Below, piece after piece: positions 44,961 through 54,534 of a DNA stretch of 64,000 bases. A program made the position numbers and the translations under genes. Position 1 is the first letter of the stretch; every line of letters begins with the position of its first letter. The stretch comes from Pyrenula massariospora (taxonomy: Eukaryota; Ascomycota; Eurotiomycetes; Pyrenulales; Pyrenulaceae). The DNA lies in the NCBI GenBank assembly GCA_021030905.1, contig JAGFMI010000005.1, forward strand, positions 186,001 through 250,000, in the 5' to 3' direction. The notes below the pieces were generated by a model. That model was not told the origin of the DNA, did not search any database, and saw only the letters and a list, made by a program, of their open reading frames with translations.

Positions 44961-46061
44961 TTAAAACATCCTGAAACCATCCTCCACTACATCCTCCTCT
45001 AGACCTTCCTCCTCCTCCTCCACCTCCTCTTCCCTCAACCCCCTCCCACCAAACAGGCTCCCAAAGAACTCCTTAGCCGCCCCATCCGTCCATGTTCCCC
45101 TCTCATCCCCACTCGCCGTGAAATTCAACAACTTCTCGTGGACATGGTAGCGCACTTTGCGTCCTTTGCTAGCCTTTGTATCGACAATTTTTGTTTTGAC
45201 CTTGGGGAACTTGGTAGGGAGAGTGATGGAGGTAGCAGTAGAGGTGGCACGGTGGGAGATCAAGTCGCGGAGGAGCGAGGTGTAGAATGGGGTGTCCGTG
45301 TAGTGTTTAAGAGGGTTGGGAGTAGAGTTGGAACTTTGATTTATATGCACATTTGTATGGGAGTGTGTAGGAGTGGTAGATTCAGTGATCAGACGGTCTT
45401 GGGTTGCGGCGAGATGGGTGTCGATATGGGAGACAATGTTGGAGGGTTCATCGTTGGGGAGGAGACTCGCGCCGCGGTTAATGTTGGTAGCTGATGAGGA
45501 GGTGGCGTGGACGCGTTTGGACCATTTTTGAAGGATAGCGCGGCGGTTATGGAAGGCGGAAGTGTGTAGAGTTGACGAGTGGGAGAGGACGGTCGGGGAT
45601 GGGGTGGACGGACTGGCGGGGGATGGTGGATCGAGTTTCCGCCTTTTGGAAGCCTGATCGGCGTCGTTTGTCGCGGAGGAAGTAAGGTCTAATTGGGCAT
45701 TGAGAAAAGAGGTTCTAAGCGCTGTAAGTGTGTTATAGATGTTGAAGGCGGCGGATTCAGCGTGTTGTATCGCAAGGCGAGTGTCTTTTGAAACCGGGTT
45801 CGATGGTGGATGCTGCAGGGGCTCGCTCGCAGCCAGAGCTTCTTGAAGCTTGATACGAAGGTCAAGGAGGCGGTCGAAGGTCTCATACTGTCGCTTGACG
45901 GCGCGACCTTTCTTTGCGTCTACTGCGGCAGCAGCAGAAAGCGTCGATGCAAGATTAGACGTCGATTTGGCGAGGAGTTCACGAACAGCCGCTCGATCAG
46001 CAGATCGTGACTGACCGGCTGCCGGCGTTGCGGCATCAAGCTCGGCGATCTGCCCTGCCAT
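44961..46061 (-). CDS. bfr2: BFR2/AATF (TRAUB) ribosome-biogenesis protein, short N-terminus
   Basis: Nucleolar factor for small-subunit pre-rRNA processing. The single exon of 366 residues starts MAGQIAELDAATPAAG. The AATF leucine-zipper-like block is clear (DRAAVRELLAKSTSNL; AVKRQYETFDRLLDLRIKLQ), then RAILQKWSKRV and the TRAUB domain with the diagnostic ASKGRKVRYHVHEKLLNFTA. The tail is acidic and ends EDVVEDGFRMF. In the family this block is normally preceded by a long acidic N-terminal region. Here the 577 bp upstream of the ATG are AT-rich and show no such sequence. The frame is open for about 20 codons before the ATG (back to a TAA near 46105), so a short 5' exon cannot be excluded. 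Otherwise the gene looks functional. Confidence 0.85.
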   Translation of the reverse strand: MAGQIAELDAATPAAGQSRSADRAAVRELLAKSTSNLASTLSAAAAVDAKKGRAVKRQYETFDRLLDLRIKLQEALAASEPLQHPPSNPVSKDTRLAIQHAESAAFNIYNTLTALRTSFLNAQLDLTSSATNDADQASKRRKLDPPSPASPSTPSPTVLSHSSTLHTSAFHNRRAILQKWSKRVHATSSSATNINRGASLLPNDEPSNIVSHIDTHLAATQDRLITESTTPTHSHTNVHINQSSNSTPNPLKHYTDTPFYTSLLRDLISHRATSTATSITLPTKFPKVKTKIVDTKASKGRKVRYHVHEKLLNFTASGDERGTWTDGAAKEFFGSLFGGRGLREEEVEEEEEGLEEDVVEDGFRMF

Positions 46062-46638
46062 CGTCTTTCTCTTTACTCTATCCCAGTGTTTCGTGTACGG
46101 CGATTCGGCATGGAATGTAACTTAGCTGTGCTGTAGCGTACTTCCCATCCTCATGCAGAGTGCAACTTCTTTCACGCCCAACTTCATATCAGCTTGACAA
46201 ATTTAACTTCGAATAGTTTTGTAAATCTGATCGTTATGAACATCAAAAAATTTAATGTCAGATTCATTCTGTATCGATAAATCAGCTACAGGAATAAGCT
46301 TTTGATTTTGATAGGGTAAGTTTTCCTTCAAATGTCTGAACATGTGAAGTTTTTAAACTTTTCCGTTAGCGTGAGGTTGCGTAAGGCTGCAATACTTGTT
46401 CTAGCGTTACATTACAAAATAAGCTGTAGCTACTTCGTGAGGAGTAGAGCAATTGAACTGTCGAAAAGACACTTACTCTCTGCTTTCTAGACTATTGTAT
46501 TGAACTGTTCGCCGCCACCGCTTACCAGACACTGTATGCGTTGAATGTCATTTGCCATGCGCTTCCCGGCGTCACGGTACTCCGTTACGCTTGCTTCCCT
46601 TGTATTGCTAACCATACACTTCTACGAAATTTGGAATC
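46062..46638. other. AT-rich intergenic region
   Basis: 577 bp, clearly more AT-rich than the flanks. No gene recognised on either strand. Confidence 0.5.
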
Positions 46639-49197
46639 TTAAATTTCTAAAAGATCCTCGTCCTCATCCTCATCTCCTCCATCACCCCAAGCCTCTCTTC
46701 TCAATATCCTATACGTCGGCGGCCCAGGGAGACTCTCCAGAAGAGACGACCTAATCCTCCGAACACCATTCTTTAATATGGGACTTGACGACGGGACCTT
46801 GTCTGCTTGCTCCTCCTCCTCCTCCTCCTCCTCCTCTTCTTCTTCTTCTTCTTCTTCTTCTTCTTCTTCTTCTGCCGGCTCTTGGTCCATTTCCGGTCCA
46901 GTAGGATCCAGCGTTGACCACCGAGTTTCAGGTTCCTGGTTTTGACTGCTACAAACAGAATCTCTGCGAACACTCTGACTTGGCGACAGATTTGCACTTT
47001 CGCTCATTCTTAAGACGATATTTAAAGGTGGTAGCTCGGGTGAGCTATTTTCTGTCATCATCTCTGTCTCACCTCTATTCTCCACGCTTCGCCGCGCATG
47101 ATATGGCGTGGCATCCAGATCCCCCTCCAACTCACCATCTTCATCAGTCTCATATCCCGGAACATCGCCAAGAGCAACAGGAAAGCTGCTGCTTGAGTCC
47201 TTGACCGTGATGGCGCCTGTGGGAGGAAGCAAATCCGAGCTTAGCCCTTGGGCTGTGGGCCGAAGGAGTGAAGATGGAGGTAGCTGAGTGGGGGACTGGG
47301 TTGAGACTTGAGATTGCCGGGGGAGGTTGAGAGGATCTAGAGCAGCAGGAAGGGTGGGTCCTTGGAATGTCGAAACCGAAGCAACGGGGACGGTCGTTTT
47401 ATACGCGTGTATTTGGGTCCGGGAAGGTGTTGGAGTCTGAGGCGGTGGCTCGGTACGTGCGGAATCTTTGGTGCGAGTGCTGAATGGGCTTCCAAGATCG
47501 AAGATCTCGCCGTCATCGTCACTATCGTCACCTTTCTTCGGTCCAGCATTGGCAAAATTTGTGGCCGAGCGGCTTGAGGTTATTGGTGTGGAGTTTAGGT
47601 GCCGGGTGGGAGAAGAAGAAGACGAAGTCAATTTGTCAAAGACCATTTGCGTCTCCAGGCCAACAGAGAAATCGTCTTCCAGGGTTTCATTGTGACTTTT
47701 TGCGCCTTCAGACCTAACTTCGCTGACGTTGCACTGCTCGAGATCCGCGGCAACAGCAGATGGAATGGGCACCTGTTTGGGGGTAGGCCGTCCCAACATC
47801 TCTTCCATTGCTGGCCATGCATCAACGAGTAGCCTGCCTGATTGTCGCGGGATCGGGGGTGGACTCTGCCCCTTCGGACTAGAAGCGGTCGATAGACTAA
47901 TAATCCCGCTCTTGGATTTTTGGGGTCTACCCGGAGTGTTTTGACTCTTCTCCTGAGGCCTTGTTTCTGTGGAAAGATCGGTGTCAGATTGCTCGTTTTG
48001 ACTGCAACGGACGGTGGCTGTTCTTTTCATGGCTAGTCTTTTCATTTGAGAGTGGGATTTGGTGGGAGACACCATGGAAGATCGTTCGCTTATCGCGGAC
48101 CTCGGGCTTTTGGTGGAGGTCGCTTTCCTCTGGGAGGATTTATTCTGCGTTGCCAGCAGAGAGGTCGGAACACGGATCGGCAATTTTACAATCAAGCTCC
48201 TCACCTGGTCCGAGGCGTCATTCTTCCTCTTCTGTAGGCCCATATCGTCGGCTATAGTTGCTTTAAAAGTCAGAGGGCTCTGTCTATTTGCTATTGGCCA
48301 TGATGTATTGATCGATCGTTCTCTTAAGGGAGATCTTATCTGCTCCGACCGGATGATGCTTTCTAGACTGTGATTTGTGCTAGGCGGCAGGCTTTCGGGC
48401 GATTGACTGCTTGGTATCACTAGATCAGGCGGAAGAGACCTTCTCGGAAGTATCTTTTCCGGAGTCCGAGGAGTTGATGCTTCGGCTGTGGTGGTCACAG
48501 TTTCTCTTGTGTTATACTCGTGCGCTGGAGCCTCTATTTGGAGCCCAAGACTCTTCAATTTTTCCGTAGCAGCTAGCTTTGCTGGTCTTGATGAGCGTGG
48601 GCTTCTGCTATGTGGTGGCTCCGTTACAGATGAATCAACTCGTTCCGGTTGGGAGCTAGAGACTTCCCATGGATCAAGTCTTCTCTTTCGCTTCTTTTTT
48701 CCGACGGACGCTCTTGGTATCGAAGCCGAAATCGGTTTTTGAGCCGAGTCAGTGCCGCAGGGTGACATAGGAGTGCTGGGAGTTGGATATGCTGCGAGGA
48801 TGCCCCTAGGTCTGCTTGTAGCGGACGGCACTGGTCCTGATTCTTCAATCTCAATACACTCAAGCTCCTCATCCCAATTTTCGCTGTCCGGGATTGGAGA
48901 TTTCCTGATGTAGTCCATTTGGGTCAACGTACTCTTCTGCCGTGGTAGGGACCTCTTTCTAGCGTTTCTTCTGAGCCTTGAACGCGGCCGACTTCTCGTT
49001 ATGGATCGAAGGTCGTCACTAGCTTCTCCATCATAGACATGAATATTTGGAGTCCTCAGGATAAACTGAATCTGAGTCAGAGTCTGCTGCCTTCTCATCG
49101 AATCTGCATTCAAGGCATCAGCCGATAGTTGTTCCTCGGCATGATCGTGGCGCTTTTTTCTTGTCGTAGTTGTCGGGGTCGATGTTAAAACGGTCAT
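46639..49197 (-). CDS. Large disordered protein with poly-Glu tract, unknown function (852 aa)
   Basis: One long open exon starting MTVLTSTPTTTTRKKRHDH. Composition is Ser/Pro/Arg/Lys-rich with many SP and TP sites, which suggests a disordered nuclear phosphoprotein. Two related motifs occur near the N-terminus: TLTQIQFILRTPNIHVYDGE and TLTQMDYIRKSPIPDSENWD. Basic clusters resembling nuclear localisation signals include RSRPRSRLRRNARKR and GKKKRKRRLDPWEV. Short conserved-looking patches follow (SSQSPESLPPSTN; ARRSVENRGETEMMTENSSP). A run of 22 Glu lies at about residue 786-810, before a C-terminal stretch VRRIRSSLLESLPGPPTYRIL and an acidic end. No domain recognised and no introns needed. The length of the open frame makes a real gene very likely. 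Confidence 0.75.
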   Translation of the reverse strand: MTVLTSTPTTTTRKKRHDHAEEQLSADALNADSMRRQQTLTQIQFILRTPNIHVYDGEASDDLRSITRSRPRSRLRRNARKRSLPRQKSTLTQMDYIRKSPIPDSENWDEELECIEIEESGPVPSATSRPRGILAAYPTPSTPMSPCGTDSAQKPISASIPRASVGKKKRKRRLDPWEVSSSQPERVDSSVTEPPHSRSPRSSRPAKLAATEKLKSLGLQIEAPAHEYNTRETVTTTAEASTPRTPEKILPRRSLPPDLVIPSSQSPESLPPSTNHSLESIIRSEQIRSPLRERSINTSWPIANRQSPLTFKATIADDMGLQKRKNDASDQVRSLIVKLPIRVPTSLLATQNKSSQRKATSTKSPRSAISERSSMVSPTKSHSQMKRLAMKRTATVRCSQNEQSDTDLSTETRPQEKSQNTPGRPQKSKSGIISLSTASSPKGQSPPPIPRQSGRLLVDAWPAMEEMLGRPTPKQVPIPSAVAADLEQCNVSEVRSEGAKSHNETLEDDFSVGLETQMVFDKLTSSSSSPTRHLNSTPITSSRSATNFANAGPKKGDDSDDDGEIFDLGSPFSTRTKDSARTEPPPQTPTPSRTQIHAYKTTVPVASVSTFQGPTLPAALDPLNLPRQSQVSTQSPTQLPPSSLLRPTAQGLSSDLLPPTGAITVKDSSSSFPVALGDVPGYETDEDGELEGDLDATPYHARRSVENRGETEMMTENSSPELPPLNIVLRMSESANLSPSQSVRRDSVCSSQNQEPETRWSTLDPTGPEMDQEPAEEEEEEEEEEEEEEEEEEEEEQADKVPSSSPILKNGVRRIRSSLLESLPGPPTYRILRREAWGDGGDEDEDEDLLEI
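46811..46873. repeat. Trinucleotide microsatellite (TCC)n(TTC)n coding poly-Glu
   Basis: 63 bp of TCC then TTC/TCT units on the plus strand, read as GAA/GAG codons on the minus strand. It gives a pure Glu run in the disordered protein. The two blocks of different synonymous codons suggest slippage expansion. Confidence 0.9.
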
Positions 49198-49922
49198 GTT
49201 AGGCTGCTGTTCTCGCGAGGAGTTCGATCGTGTTATGGTCGGACGGTGATCACCTTTTGTTGTTGCCTTGTATACATCAGCTGCAGTTCCTGAGGAATGT
49301 GCGCCTCGCTATCAGCCAATCGTTAGGTTCATTTAAAAGCAAACTTCATCGCCTTAATAGATACATCGAAAACATTGCAACAATAGGTGTACTCAAAAGT
49401 TGGTATGTCATTCGAGGAGCTACCATGCACACGAGTAGATGAACTGGCTCTTCAAGTTTGCTCTGTTGGTAGCCTTGCGACGCGTTTAGAGTTCGCGTTA
49501 CGCGAGGCTGGATGATATCATTACATGGGAATGGTCTGTGCGTAGATCTGTTATCGATATCGAGTATTAGGCTGCACACCAGAAAATTCGTAATCTCATG
49601 GAGCACGCACGGATGCATCATCAAATCCTGCATTAAATTTTGTATGCCTGGTCCAAGCCTAGGAGCATCTGAGAAGTAAGAGAGGGTATCATGTCAATTC
49701 TGCAAGCCATTCCCTAAAACGCCAATGCAAGAAGCCGTCATGCAGCATAATGGTCGTAGCCCAATGTCGCTCTGAAGAGAGGGAAGAAGTCACATAGAAG
49801 AAAGAGAACGCTAAAATCGATAAGCCCCAAGAATGCATGATGCCTCGCCGCTGATGATACAAGCATGTTCTGCTCAATGCTTTTTTGCCCAAACCCATGA
49901 CTCCAGCACGATTTGAATACAA
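49198..49922. other. Intergenic region (disordered-protein gene 5' / creD 3')
   Basis: 725 bp. No gene recognised; frames of 70-95 codons on both strands show no domain. Confidence 0.45.
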
Positions 49923-52003
49923 TTACTGCTGTCCAGCTCTTGCCCGTAAGAGCCGTAGCCTCGACTGATCATCTTGCATCGTCCTCGTTGCACTGTCGTT
50001 ACTCGGAATGCGAGGCCTTTCTCTGCTGGCCTCTCTTGCGACATTTCCGAGGCTGTAGCTTCGCCGGACGTCGGATGGTTCTTCTTGAATTAAGGATGCT
50101 AAATTTGGCCCCGACCTTGATCCCGGTCCTGACCCTCGTATGTGAGCTTGGCTTGGCGCTTGCGGCATGCTGAGTGTTGGCTCGTCTCCCATGGAGTTAT
50201 CCCTAGATGTGGCATCATTATAGGATGGCAGGTCATTAGATTGAGGGCGTCGAAACGGAGCCTTCACGGCTGTGGAGTAGCTCGGAATGCGTGAAATATC
50301 CTCGTATTCATTGAAGTACGGAATTGGCGTATTTGCTCCAGTATGCGCCCCAGAATTCAATACTGCATCTGCAGAGGAGCGCCGCGACATCGTAGCCGAC
50401 GCAGGATCAGACATACTATGACTGCTAGATGCATCATGACTTCGGGGTTGAGGGAAATAATCACTATCTTGTGCATTGGGCGAGCGTCGAGGCGACGAGA
50501 CATGCAGGTTATTCAAGCGATGCTGCAAAGCTGCCGCACTTACGTTTTCGTTGGCGACATTTCCTAGGCTCACAAGATTCTCATTGGACACACTTCTGCT
50601 ATGCGGACCCACTGGTGTACCAGGCGTAGACAAGGCAGCGCCCGGAGTGCGATACCCAGTATGGTCAACATCAGAGTAGAGCTGATCGAATTGATGCTCG
50701 CCATAAAGCGGCGGGGCTGTTGCGTTGAGCTGATCCTCAGCCGTAATTCGTCCAGCCACGGGGGTTTGGTCAACCAAATCATTGTTTTCATTGATTGGCT
50801 TAGTAGGGGAGATGAAGAAGGCAACGGGAAGCGAGGCACGAAGCTTTTACTATTAGCAGACTCTCCACTAAAGGCGCATTGAGGCGCATACCTCAGAGAC
50901 ATGACCATCCGGATTATGCAGCTGAACGTTGAATTTCAACTTATGCCTGATTTTGATGCCTCGCGTTTCAGTGTCTTGAAGACACTTTCTCAACGTCTTA
51001 GGGAGCTCGATATGCCGTGCGAACTCATAGCCTTCAGCTTCTTCATCGAGAACTTGGGGTTCAGACTCGTCATCGACTATATGCTCGTCTTCGGCAATGA
51101 CCTTCTGCGTTTTGTGGGTGTTGTAATACGTGGAAGCGCTTTCTAAATCCAAAGTGAGCTCGTGCGACTCGAGCACTTGAGTTGTGATTTTGCCGATACG
51201 GAGGCCTTTGAGGAGCGAGATAAGGCGGAAATCGATCCTGACCGAGGTCCCGAACACGACTGCTTTAGTAGGTGTGCTAATGGAGTACTGAATTTTGTTT
51301 GGCCAAATGTTTTCCACGGACTAAGACTCGATTAGCAAGATGCTTTGACAAGCTCGTGATTGAGACTCACCATTGCATGACTGAGCTCCAGGTTACTAGG
51401 GTCCAGTGTTCTTATTATTCTCAGCGGTTTCCTGATAATAATATCTTTACTGTATTTCCGTCCAATCTCGGCGCGGAAACGATATATGATGAAAGTTTCC
51501 CCCAGCCCTTCCACACTCTCTGGCAGCGAACCCTCGAGTACGACGTCAAAAAGAAATTCGTAATTGTCAGTCTTCAGGACTTCCGTTCTTCCTCTTCCAG
51601 GATCCCGGAACACCCAAGTCTTCTCAAAGAAGTTCTTCTCTCTCAAGGCCCGGCGAGAGCTTGTGCTGGTTGGGAGGGTCCATCTGAATTTCAAATTATC
51701 AGCACGAGACTGAGATAGAGGGATGGATGCTAGCGTACGCGACACGAGATATGCCGGTGAGTGTGAGTCGGAGATGTTTCACGGTCATTGGTTCGGAGAG
51801 GCAGAGCACGACACTGCCCTTGAGGTGTGCGCTCGAGGCCTCCTGTTCGTTTCCTCGAAACACGATGTAATCATCTTGCAATCTAACACGTGGGCCCGGT
51901 CAGCCATCTTCTTCTCCCACGGGTCAATAGGAAGACCCGACCTGATATCAAATAATTTAGCATTGCTAGCATGGCCCTGGCTGCTAAAGATGCCGGGTAG
52001 CAT
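49923..52003 (-). CDS. creD: Arrestin-domain ubiquitin adaptor CreD (Rod1/Art4 type)
   Basis: Cytosolic alpha-arrestin that recruits a HulA/Rsp5-type ubiquitin ligase to membrane transporters; in Aspergillus it acts in carbon catabolite repression. Five exons: start at 52003 (MLPGIFSSQGHASNAKLFDI), intron, then DDYIVFRGNEQEASSAHLKG, the arrestin-N fold, and KPLRIIRTLDPSNLELSHAM. Further introns lie before SVENIWPNKIQYSISTPTKA (arrestin-C), after DGHVSE and before LRASLPVAFFISP. The C-terminal tail is Ser-rich and contains PY-type ligase-binding motifs: PPLYGE and LPSYND. The Arrestin-C region includes EGYEFARHIELPKTL and DTETRGIKIRHKLKFNVQLH. A donor at GTACGC (in exon 2) is slightly unusual but restores the frame. 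Gene complete. Confidence 0.92.
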
Positions 52004-53609
52004 GAGGGGCGACCATGAATTTGGAGAAGACGTGTTTCGTAAGGATATTCGGCCTGCAGAATGATAAGCAACCCGATCATGAGGATAGCGGAGGAGGACA
52101 AGAGGACAAAGAAATAGGTAGAGGAGGACGATGACTCACGGGGGAGGGAGAGGTTGTTTTCAGGTTTCTGGCGGTGGTGGAAACACAATGTTTCCTTATG
52201 TTCGGGTGATAACGTTGAGAGAGAGGAAGGGGTGTCCCTGGCGCGCCAAAATGACGTGCCGCGTTGGAGAAGACCCGGTACCGGCGATCTGGGCCGCGGA
52301 TAAGGGTCAGGGCAGGCCTGGGGTGGCCCGGGTGCCCTTGCAGCAGCTCGCCAATCCAGCATGCCCACTGTGCAACCTCAACGGCGACAAATCCTCCTCG
52401 CCATCTTCACACGAGGGGACGATAGTGATGAAGACAGAGTCACGTCCGAGAGTCTGGATCCGCATTTCACCCGAGCGCTCATCCTCTTTAACATTGACAG
52501 CCGCCGCAGCGCACAGTCAGCGGCCCCCTCGAACTTGTCAGAAACCCTGATCACAGCATCCGACCATCTCCTACGGCTGAATGCTCGCCCCGTCGTCCCG
52601 GCCCTTCCTCGTCCACACACAGGCATCCTGTGACCTGACTACCAGCGTAGCGGCAAGGCTCGCAAGTGCACCTGGTGAAGCCACGGCTTCCACATGGGGC
52701 ATCGTCACGCTATCGACTTCCGCTTATCGTATCTCGTAAGGCACCTTCTTTGGGGATACGTCCTGCAACGGACGGGGCGCAGCTGTGCAGCCGCTGGCTC
52801 CCTGATACGCCGAAGCAGAGATTCCTTGCAACCTCGGCCATGATTTATGGTTCCGGCTTGCGCGTCGCAAAGGCTGAACACACAAATTCAAAGCCTTTTT
52901 GACGACCTCAGACTTCAGAGCAGTGTCCATGTGGACATTAGAGCCTGCCGGTGGCTGCTCCACTTCTTAGTCTAATAATACATAAGCAGGCCAGCAGGGA
53001 AGGTTGGGAGCCTCAGACAAGCATCCTTCGATAAGACGATGGCGCTAAAGGTGATAGACGGCCGGACTCCTGCTCGAGTGGAGCCCGTAGAAACGCCTGC
53101 AAAATCTCGAAACCTCTTCTCCAGTGTTTCACCGCATCCTTTTTTTTTCCTTCTGCATGCTTCTTGCGATCGGTGTGCTCCACAAAAGGGCCGTCTTCAG
53201 CCGAGATTTCACGTGCACAGAGGGGCAATATGCAAAGCTTGATGGCTACACCAACAACCACGCATGTGACCTTGAGTGGCTCGTCTCTGTGATTCGCTTT
53301 ATGGTCTAATCGCTGTGGAACGTGGGGTTCCAACACGGCGTGTGACTGGCGTGGGATGGTACGGACAAGGCGAGTGATCGGTACATCTTCTCGGCTCCAT
53401 GATGAAGGTGCTGGCATTGACGTAGTGAGAAGCACAATGTATCCTACTTTGCGCACGTAGTTGTCCTATGACATTGAAACGCTGGTTGATTTTACCCACT
53501 CGTCATTCGGGCAACGCGAATCTACGCGCGAAGGTGACCAAAAATGAACCTCGTTGCATCGAATAGATTTTTCACTTTGGCTTATAGCTGACGACACGCT
53601 TCTACCGTG
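52004..53609. other. Intergenic region upstream of creD
   Basis: 1.6 kb with no gene recognised. A 90-codon plus frame at 52361-52633 (MPTVQPQRRQILLAIFTRGD) is fairly charged and GC-rich but has no recognisable homology; it could be chance or a leader ORF. Pyrimidine-rich stretches fit the creD leader on the minus strand. Confidence 0.4.
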
Positions 53610-54534
53610 TCACATCATACATGCAATAAACCCCAACAAAACGAGTGCGCATGATAATCTCTTGCTACTCCTGAAACTTTCCGCTCCACCCGACGCATTG
53701 CCTTGAGACTGACCTCCTGCGGCCGAGCTCGAGGAAGACGTCGCAGCTGCACTTGACGAAGACGTGGATGCTGAGCTGCTTGTTCCTTTAACCTGAAGCT
53801 TCCCGTTGACGAAAGTCAAGGCTTGTTGATTGTACTTTTGCGTATATTGGAGGTGGACAGCTGGGATATTCCCACTGGCACAGAATGGGTCACCATCATC
53901 ACAGTATGACTGCATCTTGGGCGCAACGCTTGTGCAGAGCTGATTCTGTTGGCGAGGAAAAATCCCGTTTTTAGTAGCATTTCCAACGTCTTGCGGTTGG
54001 CCAGTTATCGCCCGTGGATCGCCCATCTGAATCATTGCAACAACTGTGGCAAATGTTAGCGACCGCTGAGAGAGTTGGGAATCTTGGTCTTTGATACCCA
54101 CCTTTGTCGGCTAAGGAGCTGTTGACTGGCGGAGTTTCAGAGCCCAAGCCCGGAGCACCTCCGCCGCCGCACAATGTATCGCCCACCACTTGAGCGCCTT
54201 GAGAGTATCCTAGAAGCACGATTTTAGAGTCCGGGCAAGTCGATACGTAAGTGCTCAATTGGTCAGCCATGGCTGATGTTCCCTTGGAAGATGAAGAGGC
54301 ATAATTTGCGAGCGTTGCAGGGTAGCAGACAGCTTCGCGCGTCACACCCTGATTATCATTTTGAATGAGTGTGGCCAAGGATCCGATCACGCCTTCTCCT
54401 GCTGGTTCGGTGCTTGCGCGCGCGGTTATGATGTGGATCGCCGAGCAATTTGCGGCACTAATTGGCTTTTCAAAATGGTGCGATGCGAGAACGAGTCCGA
54501 CGATAGTCAAGACCGTGATAAAGGAGGTGCGCAT
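53610..54534 (-). CDS. Secreted cutinase-family (CE5) esterase with GPI-type C-terminus
   Basis: Serine esterase of the cutinase/acetylxylan-esterase family, likely attacking cutin or acetylated xylan. Start at 54534 with signal peptide MRTSFITVLTIVGLVLAS. Catalytic Ser in GYSQGAQVVGD, Asp in CDDGDPFC, and His in IPAVHLQY; paired cysteines are at the usual places (NCSAIHI, CYPATL, DTLCGGG, QLCTSV). One intron (GTGGGT donor after ADK, acceptor CCACAG) joins to VVAMIQMGDPRA; without it the frame ends in unrelated sequence. The C-terminus is a Ser/Ala/Thr-rich stalk followed by a hydrophobic end (SCALVLLGFIACMM) that looks like a GPI-anchor signal, so wall or membrane attachment is likely. An in-frame ATG 30 bp upstream is less suited to secretion. 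Confidence 0.92.

Noticed and set aside
46075-46135. Upstream extension of BFR2 reading SPYTKHWDRVKRKT
   Set aside because: In frame and protein-like for about 20 codons but closed by a stop, with no convincing acceptor or acidic exon upstream; kept only as a note.
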